A stretch of DNA of 64,000 nt from Phyto melanocephala (Eukaryota > Arthropoda > Insecta > Diptera > Rhinophoridae): contig OW799235.1 of assembly GCA_941918925.1 (NCBI GenBank), forward strand, positions 110,053,076-110,117,075, written 5' to 3'. Below are positions 36,701-42,356 of the stretch, one piece after another. The notes under the pieces were generated by a model, which was not told the DNA's origin, made no database searches, and saw only the letters and a program-made list of their open reading frames with translations. The position numbers and the translations under genes were made by a program. Positions within the stretch are counted from its first letter, which is position 1; the number at the start of each line of letters is the position of its first letter.

Positions 36701-37076
36701 ATATTTATACTTTAATATGAAAATTTGTTTCTTTAAGGGCCTCTTCCTTGAAGGCTGTCGCTGGAATCGTACCATACAAGCTGTTGATGAAGCCTTTTCA
36801 AAGATTCTATTTGATACGATTCCTGTTGTTTGTCTAATACCCACAATGAAAATGGAAAGTCAACAAAAGCCCTGTGCGGCACAAGATGGTGATAGTGTTG
36901 GTGGTGGTAAACAAATCTACGAGTGTCCTGTGTATAAAACAAGCGAAAGGCGTGGTGTTCTATCTACAACTGGACACTCTACGAACTTTGTAATGTACAT
37001 GGATTTACCGTGTACAAGAAATCAAATGCATTGGATTAATCGTGGTGCTGCTTCGCTGTGTCAATTAGATGATTAG
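534..37076 (+). CDS. Axonemal dynein heavy chain, C-terminal part (13 exons, 5' end outside window)
   Basis: The product is the motor subunit of an axonemal (ciliary/flagellar) dynein arm, which uses ATP to slide doublet microtubules; in flies this points to sperm tail or chordotonal cilia. Thirteen plus-strand exons (534-706, 4981-5148, 9817-10239, 11184-11303, 14684-14858, 17871-18043, 26546-27028, 27462-27641, 30674-30833, 30956-31173, 31242-31439, 36177-36387, 36738-37076) give about 1,000 residues covering the end of AAA5, AAA6 and the C-terminal domain. Family motifs seen in order: LRNPHYPPE, GLREQLLA, ERPDL, MYQYSLGWF, LTGG, PAPAWL, EPPPFDL, LSPGSDPM, SLGQGQGP, LQNCH, TGECNYGGRVTDD, PEIYGLHENAD, YWLSGFYFTQSF, GLFLEGCRWN, STTGHSTNFV and a final CQLDD stop. 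KTSERRG and CQLDD resemble the single-headed inner-arm group (DNAH3/7/12 type); the exact ortholog is an inference. Reading frames join cleanly at all junctions except exon 3 to 4. Exons 5-13 look intact, so the gene is probably functional. Confidence 0.93.
910..1030 (+). pseudogene. Short coding-like fragment, unknown origin
   Basis: A stretch with codon-like composition in an AT-rich intron translates to KKPTTAFSVMDALKWAAFF and a charged tail. It has no start codon and runs into a T tract. DALKWA is loosely reminiscent of the C-terminal motif of pogo/Tigger-type transposases, but the match is too short to assign. It may be a fossil fragment or chance. Confidence 0.2.
2344..2935 (-). mobile_element. 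Tc1/mariner-superfamily fossil, N-terminal transposase part only
   Basis: Flanked by TA on both sides, with imperfect inverted ends (GGTGGTTAAAT at the left; the reverse complement at the right reads GTGGTTAAATTTTAAG). On the minus strand, about 2830-2650 reads EKYTIEQRVKIIQAYYENGR and then SFGQHNRSN, the N-terminal helix-turn-helix of a mariner-like transposase. It then passes into a frameshifted SEAKEQ...QQLNI block of the second helix-turn-helix. The DDE catalytic domain is absent, so this is a non-autonomous derivative. A related copy lies at 59823-60441. Confidence 0.75.
3599..4300 (+). repeat. Dispersed repeat B copy
   Basis: Starts with ACCCACCACC and carries the shared blocks ATATCCATTTTAGACCCCAT, CGTCCGTCTGTC and GACACGCC. 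Similar copies lie near 8477, 15673, 40552, 44400 and 52033. It has no coding capacity. The right boundary is approximate. Confidence 0.6.
4981..5148 (+). CDS. Dynein heavy chain exon 2
   Basis: Reads VTVINFMITEQGLREQLLATV and then ERPDLQEKK, the block that follows LRNPHY in dyneins. It is 168 bp, phase 0 at both ends, with donor GTAAGC at 5149. The acceptor (CTATAAAAAG) has no pyrimidine run in the last 15 bases and is weak; the start is set by frame continuity and homology. Confidence 0.88.
6482..7970. mobile_element. DNA transposon with CCCAGTAAA ends and TA target duplication, class unknown
   Basis: Inverted termini CCCAGTAAAAATT and, at the right, TTTGTTTACTGGG, both bordered by TA. A perfect 19-bp inverted repeat lies just inside the left end (TGTAAGCAGGTTTGTAAGG at 6505-6523; complement at 6542-6560). 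GTAAGC/CTTAC motifs recur at both subterminal regions, as do AGGCATGA and its complement. The middle is AT-rich; on the minus strand, short segments bounded by splice-like signals (7320-6960) may be remains of a gene. A 426-bp relative is inserted at 15770-16195. I do not recognise a superfamily. Confidence 0.7.
8477..8600 (+). repeat. Repeat B fragment
   Basis: Carries TACCCACCACCAA at its start and CATAAAGTATATATATGCTG, shared with the copies at 15673 and 52033. Only the 5' part is present. Confidence 0.55.
9817..10239 (+). CDS. Dynein heavy chain exon 3
   Basis: This is the largest 5' exon of the window, 141 codons, phase 0 on both sides. It contains VLSTSEGNVLEDE, ILSSSK, YVPVAKHSAILFF and the strongly conserved MYQYSLGWFLNLF. 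The acceptor is ATATATGTAG, again without a strong pyrimidine tract; the donor is GTAAGT at 10240. The last residues, GIMMSK, should be followed in this family by about 7 residues before exon 4, and they are not found. Confidence 0.92.
10240..11183 (+). other. Dynein intron 3 (0.9 kb, possible hidden microexon)
   Basis: About 7 residues of dynein (20 bp if exon 4 starts at 11184) should be coded here, but I could not pick them out. At 10450-10610 there is a diverged relative of the element at 6482: both share AAGCGC, a CTGATGTG-like block and a hairpin, here perfect 11-bp arms at 10491-10501 and 10527-10537. Confidence 0.5.
11184..11303 (+). CDS. Dynein heavy chain exon 4 (5' boundary uncertain)
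   Basis: Encodes FFLTGGVGLQ, PNPAPAWLPEKAW and ends NLEG, the LTGG and PAPxWL block of dyneins before AAA6. The donor GTAAGT at 11304 leaves GG, completed by T of exon 5 to make Gly. Two acceptors are possible: after AG at 11182-11183, which keeps FLTGG, or after AG at 11208-11209, which follows a better pyrimidine run but loses LTGG. Neither phase matches the end of exon 3 directly, so an intervening microexon is suspected. Confidence 0.75.
11556..12645 (-). mobile_element. Mariner-like transposon fossil with inactive transposase
   Basis: On the minus strand, from about 12532, it codes for an N-terminal helix-turn-helix (MERFATEQRTRTIEFYYLNQ, then GRPRLSRTAENI). After a frameshift come VQELKPADHRQRL and the first DDE block MSDEAHFHMNGFVNKQNCRF with VWCGI. 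The second catalytic block reads WFQQGGATAHTA, where mariner-like enzymes have Asp at the first G, so one catalytic residue is lost. Further frameshifts disrupt the C-terminus. The right end has TACAGGGTG (reverse strand) followed by AGCCAAAAG; the left end is degraded and set at TACAG near 11556. Confidence 0.8.
12694..12890 (+). repeat. Direct duplication, copy 1
   Basis: A segment of about 190 bp (GGGTTAACATAAAATGCAG through AAGCTTATTAATTAA to GTTGACTTT) recurs 329 bp downstream with a few substitutions. No coding content. Confidence 0.75.
13023..13218 (+). repeat. Direct duplication, copy 2
   Basis: Second copy of the unit at 12694-12890, in the same orientation, separated from it by about 130 bp of unrelated AT-rich DNA. 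Confidence 0.75.
13735..14190 (-). repeat. Repeat A fragment
   Basis: Shares blocks such as TATCGATTTTTGTGTGTAAA, ATATCTCAGTTATTTTCA and GACGGACAGACGGACA with the copy at 16620-17590; reversed relative to the copy at 50968. Open frames across it are accidental. Confidence 0.55.
14684..14858 (+). CDS. Dynein heavy chain exon 5
   Basis: Acceptor ACAATAG precedes 14684; the first base completes the split Gly codon. It reads LTKFYKKFEEDIELWKKFYD and later LLKCLRPDKVVPAVR, the segment before the FVEPPPFDL motif in dyneins. It ends in phase 0 at GTAAGT (14859). Sequence upstream of the acceptor is open by chance and is not part of the exon. Confidence 0.9.
15673..16620 (+). repeat. Repeat B copy, interrupted by a nested element
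   Basis: Begins ACCCGCCACCAAAAAAATG and continues to CATAAAGTATA, is broken by the insertion at 15770-16195, and resumes TATTCTGAATCGGGGTTT then GTCCGTCCGTCTGTCCGTC. Comparison with the uninterrupted copy at 52033 shows the joined flanks reproduce the empty site. The right boundary against repeat A is approximate. Confidence 0.7.
15770..16195. mobile_element. MITE with CCCAGCAAAAATT ends, nested in repeat B
   Basis: Termini CCCAGCAAAAATT and AAATTTTTGCTGGG with a TA duplication on each side. Removing it and one TA restores the sequence seen at the same place in the copy at 52033. An imperfect hairpin (15795-15816 with 15826-15847) matches the perfect one in the element at 6482, and AGGCATGATTTTT follows it in both. 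It is 426 bp with no coding capacity. Confidence 0.85.
16620..17590 (-). repeat. Repeat A copy, reversed
   Basis: Carries TTTTATTTGATACCCATATTG-type blocks, GCCATCTTGGATT, ATATCTCAGTTGGTTTCAA, CCGATCTGCTTCCGAATATT and GTTGATTTCAACATACAGAC, all found in reverse order and strand at 50968-52012 and in part at 60750-61428. Boundaries are approximate. Confidence 0.6.
17871..18043 (+). CDS. Dynein heavy chain exon 6
   Basis: A long T tract and ACAG precede 17871. It encodes KFITRNMDRSFVEPPPFDLN and PLVFLLSPGSDPM, the start of AAA6. The donor GTAAGT at 18044 leaves AA of a Lys codon that is completed by A of exon 7. Confidence 0.93.
18770..19265 (+). repeat. Degenerate tandem repeat resembling an insect LINE 3' tail
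   Basis: Begins CTAGCTGGGCCCGGATCGCG, then has three units of about 100-115 bp starting GGCCCATAGA (18965, 19077) and GGCCCGTAGA (19178). Each carries TTTGGTCAAAATCGGTNCAG-type text, the last two with TTTATCGATCGCGA. This kind of text is common at the ends of insect non-LTR elements; the family is not assigned. Confidence 0.5.
19273..19646. mobile_element. MITE with TGACAG ends
   Basis: Inverted ends of about 38 bp: left TGACAGTGCATAGAGAAAGG, right the complement of TGACAGCGTATAGAGAAAGG, both continuing into CACCTAAGGGTAA-type sequence. It is 374 bp with no coding capacity. Target duplication is not clear. It ends only 4 bp before the long-inverted-repeat element. Confidence 0.7.
19651..20200 (+). 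repeat. Left long terminal inverted repeat
   Basis: Outer motif TGAGTCATTCCATGTCA; inner end at ACTTAAGTAAAT. Landmarks shared with the right arm are GATTTTGACGATTTTC-type text, AAGGTATTTAAACCTTC, TTCTGTTTTCCACAATC and GAGTGGAGGTCGAATGG. Confidence 0.88.
20219..21123 (+). pseudogene. Transposase-like protein remnant (CDFAEN / FSDGAS family)
   Basis: Three adjoining plus-strand pieces make one degraded protein. Piece 1 (to 20608) carries CFVICDFAENYSFVIQD and SHWNTDQVTIHP. Piece 2 (from 20587, one frame back) carries DTIAVNLF, IFYFSDGASAQYKNKKNF, EWHFFATSHGKGPCDGLGG and TIKRLAARASL. An in-frame TAA at 20983 is followed by KMIPGTLGYHEFIPYQ to a stop at 21121. The D of DFAEN and the D of SDGA, each after a hydrophobic strand, fit an RNase H/DDE-type fold, but this is inference. 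Defects: a frameshift in the A run near 20592-20596, one nonsense codon, and apparent loss of the N-terminus. Confidence 0.75.
21473..22089 (-). repeat. Right long terminal inverted repeat
   Basis: Reverse complement of the left arm with small insertions, hence 617 versus 550 bp. It starts ATTTACTTAAGTATCAAATT and ends GACATGGAATGACTCA before TA. Confidence 0.88.
22092..24942. other. AT-rich intronic DNA without recognised genes
   Basis: No coding block stands out on either strand. Short phrases such as GACACGCCTATTT and TTAATGCCCAACTTTATTT (23340-24620) recall repeat B, so part of it may be decayed repeat. Confidence 0.5.
24943..25512 (-). mobile_element. Mariner-like transposon fossil, N-terminal half
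   Basis: Minus strand. The right end reads CTACAAGGTGGGCCAAAAG on the reverse strand, next to TA, and resembles the end of the element at 11556-12645. The protein has PTAQTLRRLAINLEEYGT, GRPRSVCYAEHIAGVGED, LAISRSFLSRILVKDLRTF and then HQLLPVDHQTRVTYAQA, the paired helix-turn-helix region of a mariner-like transposase. It breaks off before the DDE domain; the left end is lost. GC content is visibly higher than the flanks. Confidence 0.75.
26546..27028 (+). CDS. Dynein heavy chain exon 7
   Basis: The longest exon, 483 bp. Acceptor CCCTTTAG. It encodes KTKTISLGQGQGPRAEKMI, GHWVVLQNCHVAVSWMGELE, a WCTSYPSSVFPVSVLQ block and ERREFGPLGWNIPYEF, all standard AAA6 and post-AAA6 motifs. It ends with AA of a Lys codon completed by exon 8; the donor is GTAAGT. 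Confidence 0.95.
27029..27461 (+). other. Dynein intron 7 (433 bp)
   Basis: T-rich intron without repeats that I recognise, ending in a strong T/C tract. Confidence 0.85.
27462..27641 (+). CDS. Dynein heavy chain exon 8
   Basis: Strong acceptor TTTTTTTTCCTAG. It encodes the hallmark HVYLTGECNYGGRVTDDKDR. It starts with the last base of a split Lys codon and ends with AA of a split Asn codon; donor GTAAGT at 27642. Confidence 0.95.
27642..30673 (+). other. Dynein intron 8 (3.0 kb)
   Basis: Mostly AT-rich. A fragment near 28075-28150 (ATATATAAAAGAGTAACGTA, then GACTGATTCATCATCGC) resembles 44405-44455. A repeat A copy occupies about 29440-30133. Nothing is recognised in 28350-29330 or 30133-30600. 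Confidence 0.75.
29440..30133 (+). repeat. Repeat A copy with T-rich tract and B-box-like motif
   Basis: Contains GGGGAGTCGATTAAGCTCTG, GAAGCCCCCC, ACCCGGGTAAGG, CCCACGACCACCTCGA, a (CATA)n run, GGGATCGAATCCCAGCTGAG (29698-29717) and about 250 bp of T runs broken by A. It ends GGCATGGCCGAATATAGCAC and CTTACTTGTT. The same order appears on the minus strand at 60750-61428. Confidence 0.75.
30674..30833 (+). CDS. Dynein heavy chain exon 9
   Basis: Acceptor TTCTGTTTTAG. It encodes YALSQSGTYRVPLN and HPEIYGLHENADINRN, the conserved PEIFGLHxNAD region. It ends in phase 0 at GTAAGA. Confidence 0.94.
30956..31173 (+). CDS. Dynein heavy chain exon 10
   Basis: Acceptor TTTTTTTTTAG. It encodes LIQGVLKTQ, a short Gly-rich linker (SSGGGVDG) and DILARLPQPFDL, then VLRQELIR. 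A 122-bp intron precedes it and a 68-bp intron follows. The donor is GTAAAT at 31174, leaving AG of an Arg codon. Confidence 0.93.
31242..31439 (+). CDS. Dynein heavy chain exon 11
   Basis: Acceptor TTTTTTACTTTTAG. It encodes RFDRLLDYIRKSL, AIQGQIAMIPELE and PDDWLKKSYPSLKPLGSYV, typical of the dynein C-terminal domain. The donor GTAAGT at 31440 leaves AG, completed to Arg by exon 12. Confidence 0.94.
32536..32831. mobile_element. Short inverted-repeat element (hAT-like MITE)
   Basis: Ends share AATACACG(G/A)CATGTTTTTT, with ACATCT next to it, in inverted orientation (near 32548-32573 and 32795-32820). Internal ACATGT and GACATCTGAC-like motifs repeat several times, as in subterminal regions of hAT elements. 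No coding capacity. Outer boundaries and target duplication are uncertain. Confidence 0.55.
32950..33720 (-). pseudogene. Non-LTR retrotransposon reverse transcriptase fossil
   Basis: On the minus strand, in several frames, it reads CTNYRGISFLSIAYKTLF, then IHHVNVDYKAKFYSPIKEKF, a QGDA-like block before FNWLMEKILQ, DNIDIIGCYTRA in the position of the catalytic YADD motif, and NNMGLKVNEGKQG. These follow the order of reverse transcriptase motifs in LINE-type elements. Frameshifts and stops are frequent. The clade is not assigned. Confidence 0.65.
34190..35400 (+). pseudogene. Transposase-like pseudogene (LFIDSSKRS / FPENLGD family)
   Basis: Plus-strand pieces in shifting frames read RPLNQDDLNECIRDLGLSKT, WRLFIDSSKRSMKCVLLHNS, VDLKMVNFLLGQQSGYKK, IIMPPLHIKLGLIKQFVKAL, LGCNMSIRLHYLHRHLDYF and PENLGDL. 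I know this domain order from large numbers of uncharacterised, transposon-like proteins in insects and other invertebrates. FID and VDLK have the look of RNase H-type acidic positions (inference). There are many stops and frameshifts and no terminal repeats that I can see. The product is not functional. Confidence 0.65.
36177..36387 (+). CDS. Dynein heavy chain exon 12
   Basis: Acceptor ATTTATTTTAG. It encodes FFQTWVDKGEPNVYWLSGFY and FTQSFMTGVLQNYSRKN, the conserved W-LSGF-F-Q-F-TG block. It ends in phase 0 at GTAAGT (36388). Confidence 0.94.
36388..36737 (+). other. Dynein intron 12 (350 bp)
   Basis: AT-rich, no recognised repeat. Confidence 0.85.
36738..37076 (+). CDS. Dynein heavy chain last exon
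   Basis: Acceptor TTTCTTTAAG. It encodes GLFLEGCRWN, CLIPTMKM, YECPVYKTSERRG, LSTTGHSTNFV and a C-terminus NRGAASLCQLDD followed by TAG. A short insertion with SVGGGK lies before the YECP motif. Confidence 0.95.
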   Translation, partial: GLFLEGCRWNRTIQAVDEAFSKILFDTIPVVCLIPTMKMESQQKPCAAQDGDSVGGGKQIYECPVYKTSERRGVLSTTGHSTNFVMYMDLPCTRNQMHWINRGAASLCQLDD

Positions 37077-37216
37077 TTTTGCTTGAATGAAATAGAATGA
37101 ATGAAACACAAAAAGATGTTGTTTTACTTTTTTCCTTTTCCAGCCATTCATTGAGCAGTGAGTTTTTTTACCAAGAGACTGATGTATATTTTGTAGCTAT
37201 ATTTAATTCTTTATTA

Positions 37217-37222
37217 AATAAA
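37217..37222 (+). terminator. Poly(A) signal of the dynein heavy chain gene
   Basis: AATAAA lies about 140 bases after the stop codon, a usual 3' UTR length for insects. It is the first canonical hexamer in that stretch. Confidence 0.55.
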
Positions 37223-38123
37223 ATGAGAAAATTTAACTGATTTTTAATAACTTTATTTAGCAGACGTAAAACATTGGAGTTTAGAATAAATACAAATTCC
37301 TTTAACATAAAGACTACTCTTATTTTAGTGATAAACGGAAAACAAAAAATAAATTTCAATTCAAGTAAAATTGTTTAATTTTATTGCTACATATTTGAAA
37401 AGTTTATTAATTAATGTTGAACTTTTTTAACGGGTGTGAGCCTCAAATTGCTATAAACTCTTATAAACTATTTTCGTTTATTTCTCAGCATTAATTTTTT
37501 GCATAGAGTGCTTATAAGTTAATAGCATGCAAATTGTTAGAAAATAAATTTTGTAAATTTTGCACTGCTAAAGACATATATAGTTTTTCATTTAGGTTTA
37601 AAAAATTTATATAAATTTTTAAAGCGATGTACCAGGTGTGACCAAATTCGATGGTAAAATATTGGAAATCCACCATTACAAGTTACTTATAATAAGAGTT
37701 TTTTAAAGTAATTTTATTGTAAAAAGAAATATTTTTAATATTACTAGCGAACCAATATCATGCTTTACTTAAAATTATAATAAAATATCCCTTAAAATTT
37801 AGTTAATTTATATTTGTGAGATGACATACCAACTTTTCTCATTTTTATATAAAAATAATGAAAGAACCAATGGTTGAGCCGTTCTCAAGTGCGGCAATTG
37901 TATTTTAAATACACATATGTTTGCCAGGTAGCGCAAAAGTAATGTCAGAAATTTACGCTGCGCTTATCCAACCAATTTTGTTTTTTTCAAATAAGCAGTA
38001 ACAAGAATTCAAAGTTCTTAACTTTACTTCTAGACGAGCCATCGATTTGTTTAGACTAGAACAAAACGTCGGCAGAGCAACTGTCAAAAAATTTTTCATG
38101 TTCTTTGATATGGAGAATACGTA
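37223..38123. other. Intergenic AT-rich DNA
   Basis: Follows the dynein poly(A) signal. I see no gene or clear repeat in it. Confidence 0.6.
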
Positions 38124-38688
38124 AAGGGTCCGCCAAATAACTTCTTTTTTTTTAAATGCTACAAAAAAAACTACTGAATATTTTCTGTGTGGCACGTAGC
38201 GCCGTCCTGTTAAAACCAAATGTTGCCAATATCCTCCTCTTCAATTTTTGTGAACAAAACTTCGTTCAACATGGCCCCATAACGATCGCCATTGACTGTA
38301 ACGGTCACTCCTTGCTGATTTTCGAAGAAAAATGGCCCAATTATGGCTCTGGACCAAAATCCGCACCAAACAGTGACTCGTTTGGGTGTATCGGCTTTTC
38401 AATGTATGCGTGCGTGTTTTCTGTGCTCCAAATGTGACAATTTTGCTTTTTTACATAGCCGCCAAGATCAAAATGAGCTTCATCTGAAACGATGATTTTT
38501 TGGCAAAATCGACATCTTATGTAAGTCGATCGCAGGCCCATTTTCCCAGCGTTGTTCAAGCGCATACACAACCATATTCGTTCAGCGGAAGGATAAAACT
38601 AATTATCTATCAAATCAGACATGGGCTAAGTGTTACCATTCACGAAATAAGCACTTGGCGGAAATAAAATGTTAGATGGCGGACCCTT
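38124..38688 (-). mobile_element. Internally deleted mariner-like element, copy 1
   Basis: Flanked by TA, with AAGGGTCCGCC at both ends. On the minus strand it keeps the start of the transposase, jumps by deletion to RFCQKIIVSDEAHFDLGGYV (first catalytic Asp in SDEAHF), continues to KKQNCHIW and, frameshifted, through the FFFENQQG-type block. It then ends without the second and third catalytic residues. It is a 565-bp MITE-like derivative; see the inverted copy at 39121-39655. Confidence 0.85.
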
Positions 38689-39120
38689 TATAAAGTATAT
38701 TTTGTTGATATTTTTATGTATCGTCTCTTTCTTTCATATTCAAAATGCCTTTGAATATAAGACATCGTTGTTCGAACAAATGTTCTGAACAAGAACAAAA
38801 CATCAACAACAGCGGTCCACACCAGGCAAATTCATGGTCGAACAAAACATTGCTCGTTGTCCGAACAAATCGATGGGTGCTGTGGACCGCAGGTAAGGTA
38901 AATATCGCTTCATGGCTTGTGGAAAACTATTTCTCCATATCAATATCATAATTGTCAGAACGAAATACTATTTGACGCCATCCTCATAAATGACAGCAAA
39001 TTGAAATAATGACATTATGTTTGCCCCAACTTATGCTTATAGAGTTTATAGAACTTAATTTCTATAAGAATTTGATTTTTAAACCTTTGTTATAGACTAT
39101 GCATCAAACGGCAGTAAATA

Positions 39121-39655
39121 AAGGGTCCGCCATCTAACGTTTTTTTTTTCAACTAGTGCTTAATTCGTTAATGGTAACACTTAGCTCATGTCTGATTGGA
39201 CAGATAATTAGCTTTATATGGTTATGTATACGCTTGAACAACGCTTGGAAATATTGCGATATTACTTTGGCCGATTTTGCCAAAAAAAATCATCTTTCAG
39301 ATGAAGCTCATTTTGATCTTGGCGGGTATGTAAACAAGCAAAATTGTCGTATTTGTGGCACAGAAAACCCGCGCGCATACATTTTAAAGCCGATACACCC
39401 AAAACGAGTCAGTGTTTGGTGCGGATTTTGGTCCAGAGACATAATTGGGCCATTTTTCTTCGAAAATGAGCAAGGAGTGGCCATAGTCAATGGCGATCGT
39501 TATCGGGCCATGTTGAAGGAATTTATGTTCACAAAAATTTAAGAGAAGGTTATTGGCAACATTTGGTTTCAACAGGAAGGCGCTACGTGCCAACCAGCCG
39601 AACTACACTTTTTTATAGCATTTTCAAAAAAAAAAAAGTTATTTGGAGGACCCTT
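39121..39655 (+). mobile_element. Internally deleted mariner-like element, copy 2
   Basis: Flanked by TA, with AAGGGTCCGCCATCTAAC at the left and GGAGGACCCTT at the right. The plus-strand frame reads RLNNAW, then SDEAHFDLGGYVNKQNCRIC, VSVWCGFWSRDIIGPFFFEN and YRAMLKEFMFTKI before a stop. The same internal junction as in copy 1 joins the N-terminal piece to the first DDE block, so both derive from one deleted ancestor. Confidence 0.85.
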
Positions 39656-39657
39656 TA

Positions 39658-41215
39658 TTTGATAATTTCATTATTTAGAACATTTTTAATAATTTTTTTA
39701 ATTACCGCAATAATAAATTTTTGCAAATTTTTTATCTAATTAAAAATTATTTTTATTTCATTTTGAAAACAAAACGATTAACTAAATTTTTTTTAATCAA
39801 TTTATCTTTTCACAAAAAATATATAATACAATGCTATCCTGCTTGTTTTATTGAAAACAAAAACGGTAACAGCCAAATTTCTTTTATACATTATTTGAAT
39901 AGCTCTAGTTTTAATAAAGTATAAAGAATTTTAACGAAAATGTTAATTAAGTATTGAAGTAAAACAATTAAGAAAAAGTTAAAACGTTTTACAAAATACA
40001 ATAAATTATTAATAATTGCACACACTTGATACACAGTGCATAAGTACTCACAGAAACCATTAATATTGATATTATTTTTTTTTCTTGTGTGAGTCATAAC
40101 TTATAGATTTATTTAGGTAATAAAATTAAATAACTAAAGCAATTATTTATAACTTTTTGATTCCTCTTCCGCTATTAAAAAAAGAACAATAAATAAATTA
40201 ACAACTATTTTTCAAAACACAAAACTTAAAACGAGAACTTTTAAGTATCTTCTTTAAAACAAGTCAAACAAAGAGTAGAAAATTGTCTAATTTATAACAA
40301 TCAATTGAAATTTAAACAGACCAATAAATAAGTGATTGAAAGTTCCAACACAGCCGGCATTAAAAATTACCAACAAATGTAGTTTTAAGTATCACACACA
40401 TGTTTATTTTACCACTTTATTTAAATATCACAATATAAATAATGTGTGTTAATATTATTAATGTTGGTGTAAAAGCACTTGTTAATTGTTTTAAAAATTT
40501 TAATACCACAAACACAAAAAACCACTTTAACTATTCATCCGTCATTAGCGATTTTATAACCTCCACCAAAAAAGTGGGGGTATATTAAGTTTTTCAGTAC
40601 AGTAATAATTTAACCAACGAAATAATTATCTAATACCACCATTAGCTTGAATATAATAATTCTTCGTCAAGTTCCTGAGATGATAATTTTGTCCCACACT
40701 AAATTATTCATTTATTGTAATATAACTATTAGCTTAGAATTCACAATATATGATAACTAAAACAATTAAGCTATGTTCATATATGGCAAATACTTGCTCA
40801 AATAAGGGCAAATACTTTTTTTATTTTGTTTGATTGTTCATATACGAAATATTGTCATAACATTAACAATCGATTGATATTATAATTTTATTTAATCAAT
40901 AAATATTGTAACTAAATAAAAATTATTACATTTTAATGTTTCTACTCCATCAAATATTTGCCCAATGTGAAAGTACTTTTACTTTTTTATCCGAAAAAAA
41001 TAACCCTACAGATAACACGTCTAGTTCGTACAGGTTTGTAATTTATACTGCCCAATTAACAAGTCAAATGAATGGAAAACATTTAACGCATTAACTATGC
41101 AAATTTTGACACCGCTATATGCTATGGTTAAACATGAACACTTGTTGCTTAACTAAAAACTCTTGTTTGAAATGGCTCTTTCCATTACTGCATTATTTGG
41201 GACAATGTTCTTACT
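39658..41215. other. Intergenic AT-rich DNA with a repeat B fragment
   Basis: At 40552-40620 there is a short repeat B start (CCTCCACCAAAAAAGTGGGG then GTATATTAAGTTTTTCAG). Otherwise nothing is recognised. Confidence 0.55.
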
Positions 41216-41465
41216 AGTCCATTTCAGCTATAATAGACCATGCGTCCAATGTTATCTGCAGGGAACAATCGCCATTGTCCGTTAAAATAAAACAATTGTA
41301 GTCGGGATCATAGAGCAAAATGAATGTGTGACTCCTAACCATTGGTTTGCTAAAAACTTTTTTTATTTCATTACCTGGTTATTTAAATAATTCGCATTAA
41401 ATCGAATAGTTTTTAAGGGGAAATTTCTCACATTCACTCAATTTCACACATTTACTCAAGTCCTG
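41216..41465 (-). pseudogene. Coding-like fragment on the minus strand, unknown
   Basis: Minus strand 41393-41216 is open for over 50 codons and includes KPMVRSHTFILLYDPDYNCF and then TLDAWSIIAEMD before a TAG stop. Just upstream, 41465-41393 reads VQDLSKCVKLSECEKF and PLKNYSI before a stop. The composition is balanced and unlike the surrounding AT-rich DNA. I recognise no domain. It may be the last exon of a lost gene or of a mobile element. Confidence 0.3.
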
Positions 41466-41639
41466 AACATTATAGTGAAAGCAACAGAGATATTTTACTT
41501 AAAAAATTTCGAATTTTGTGCCAACAAAGCGTCATATGCAAGAAGTTTTGCTTTACTTCTTTAATTAAAAAAAATTATCTACTGCAGCAAACCAACTGCT
41601 CACGGTAAATTTGTTTCATTGGTTTTAATAAGCGAAAGG

Positions 41640-42356
41640 TAGTTTGTGAGGTTCAGAAGTGGTGATTTTGATACGGAAGCAAAGGTCACCCACACCAGCC
41701 AAAAATTTAATTTATTATTCCATGAAGATTGCTTTTAAGCTTAACCAAAGCTTTCAAATTAATTGGGAGTTTCTTAAGCAGCAATCTGAACACGTTTTCG
41801 AGCAGCAAGATTCACCCAAAAGAAATGAAATACGAATTGATGTCAAGATAACTTGGAAAATAATTTCGCATGTCTGAAATGCTGCTTGAATGTGATAAAA
41901 GAAGATTATTTTTGCACTCAATCATTACTTGCGATTAAAAATGTGTCCATTGAGTTAACTCTGAGCAAGATCGACTCCAAAGCCATATATCCATGATGGT
42001 AAGGTTATGCTCTGTATTTGATAGTAACAAACGCAACTGATTCATTTAAAGCGAACACTGGCCGAAAAGCACCCTGAATTTTCGACCAGACATAAAACTG
42101 TAATATGCTATCATGACACTTGTTGCAATGCATGTTAAAGACTATTTAGAAAGACGTTGTTGAGAAGTTTTGCCCACCTGCCTTATAGACCAAAACTCGG
42201 TCTATCATACAACTATTCATTTCGATCGTTGCAGAACCCTCATATGTTTGAATTTCGAACAAAGTATCCAAAATAGACCAGATATATTCTTGGCCTTAAA
42301 ACGGAAAAAAATATTTTGGGGTAAAATTCATATTCAGAAATATGCGTCATAGGTTA
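41640..42356 (+). mobile_element. Mariner fossil (Mos1/irritans-like transposase remains)
   Basis: Plus-strand pieces in several frames read RSGDFDTEAK, LFHEDCF, FLHSIIT followed by a stop where mariners have the catalytic GDEKW block, RLCSVFDSNKRN, and IQNRPDIFLALKRKKIFWGK near the end. The order matches mariner transposases of about 345 residues. Many stops and frameshifts mean it is long dead. Terminal repeats are not visible. Confidence 0.55.
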
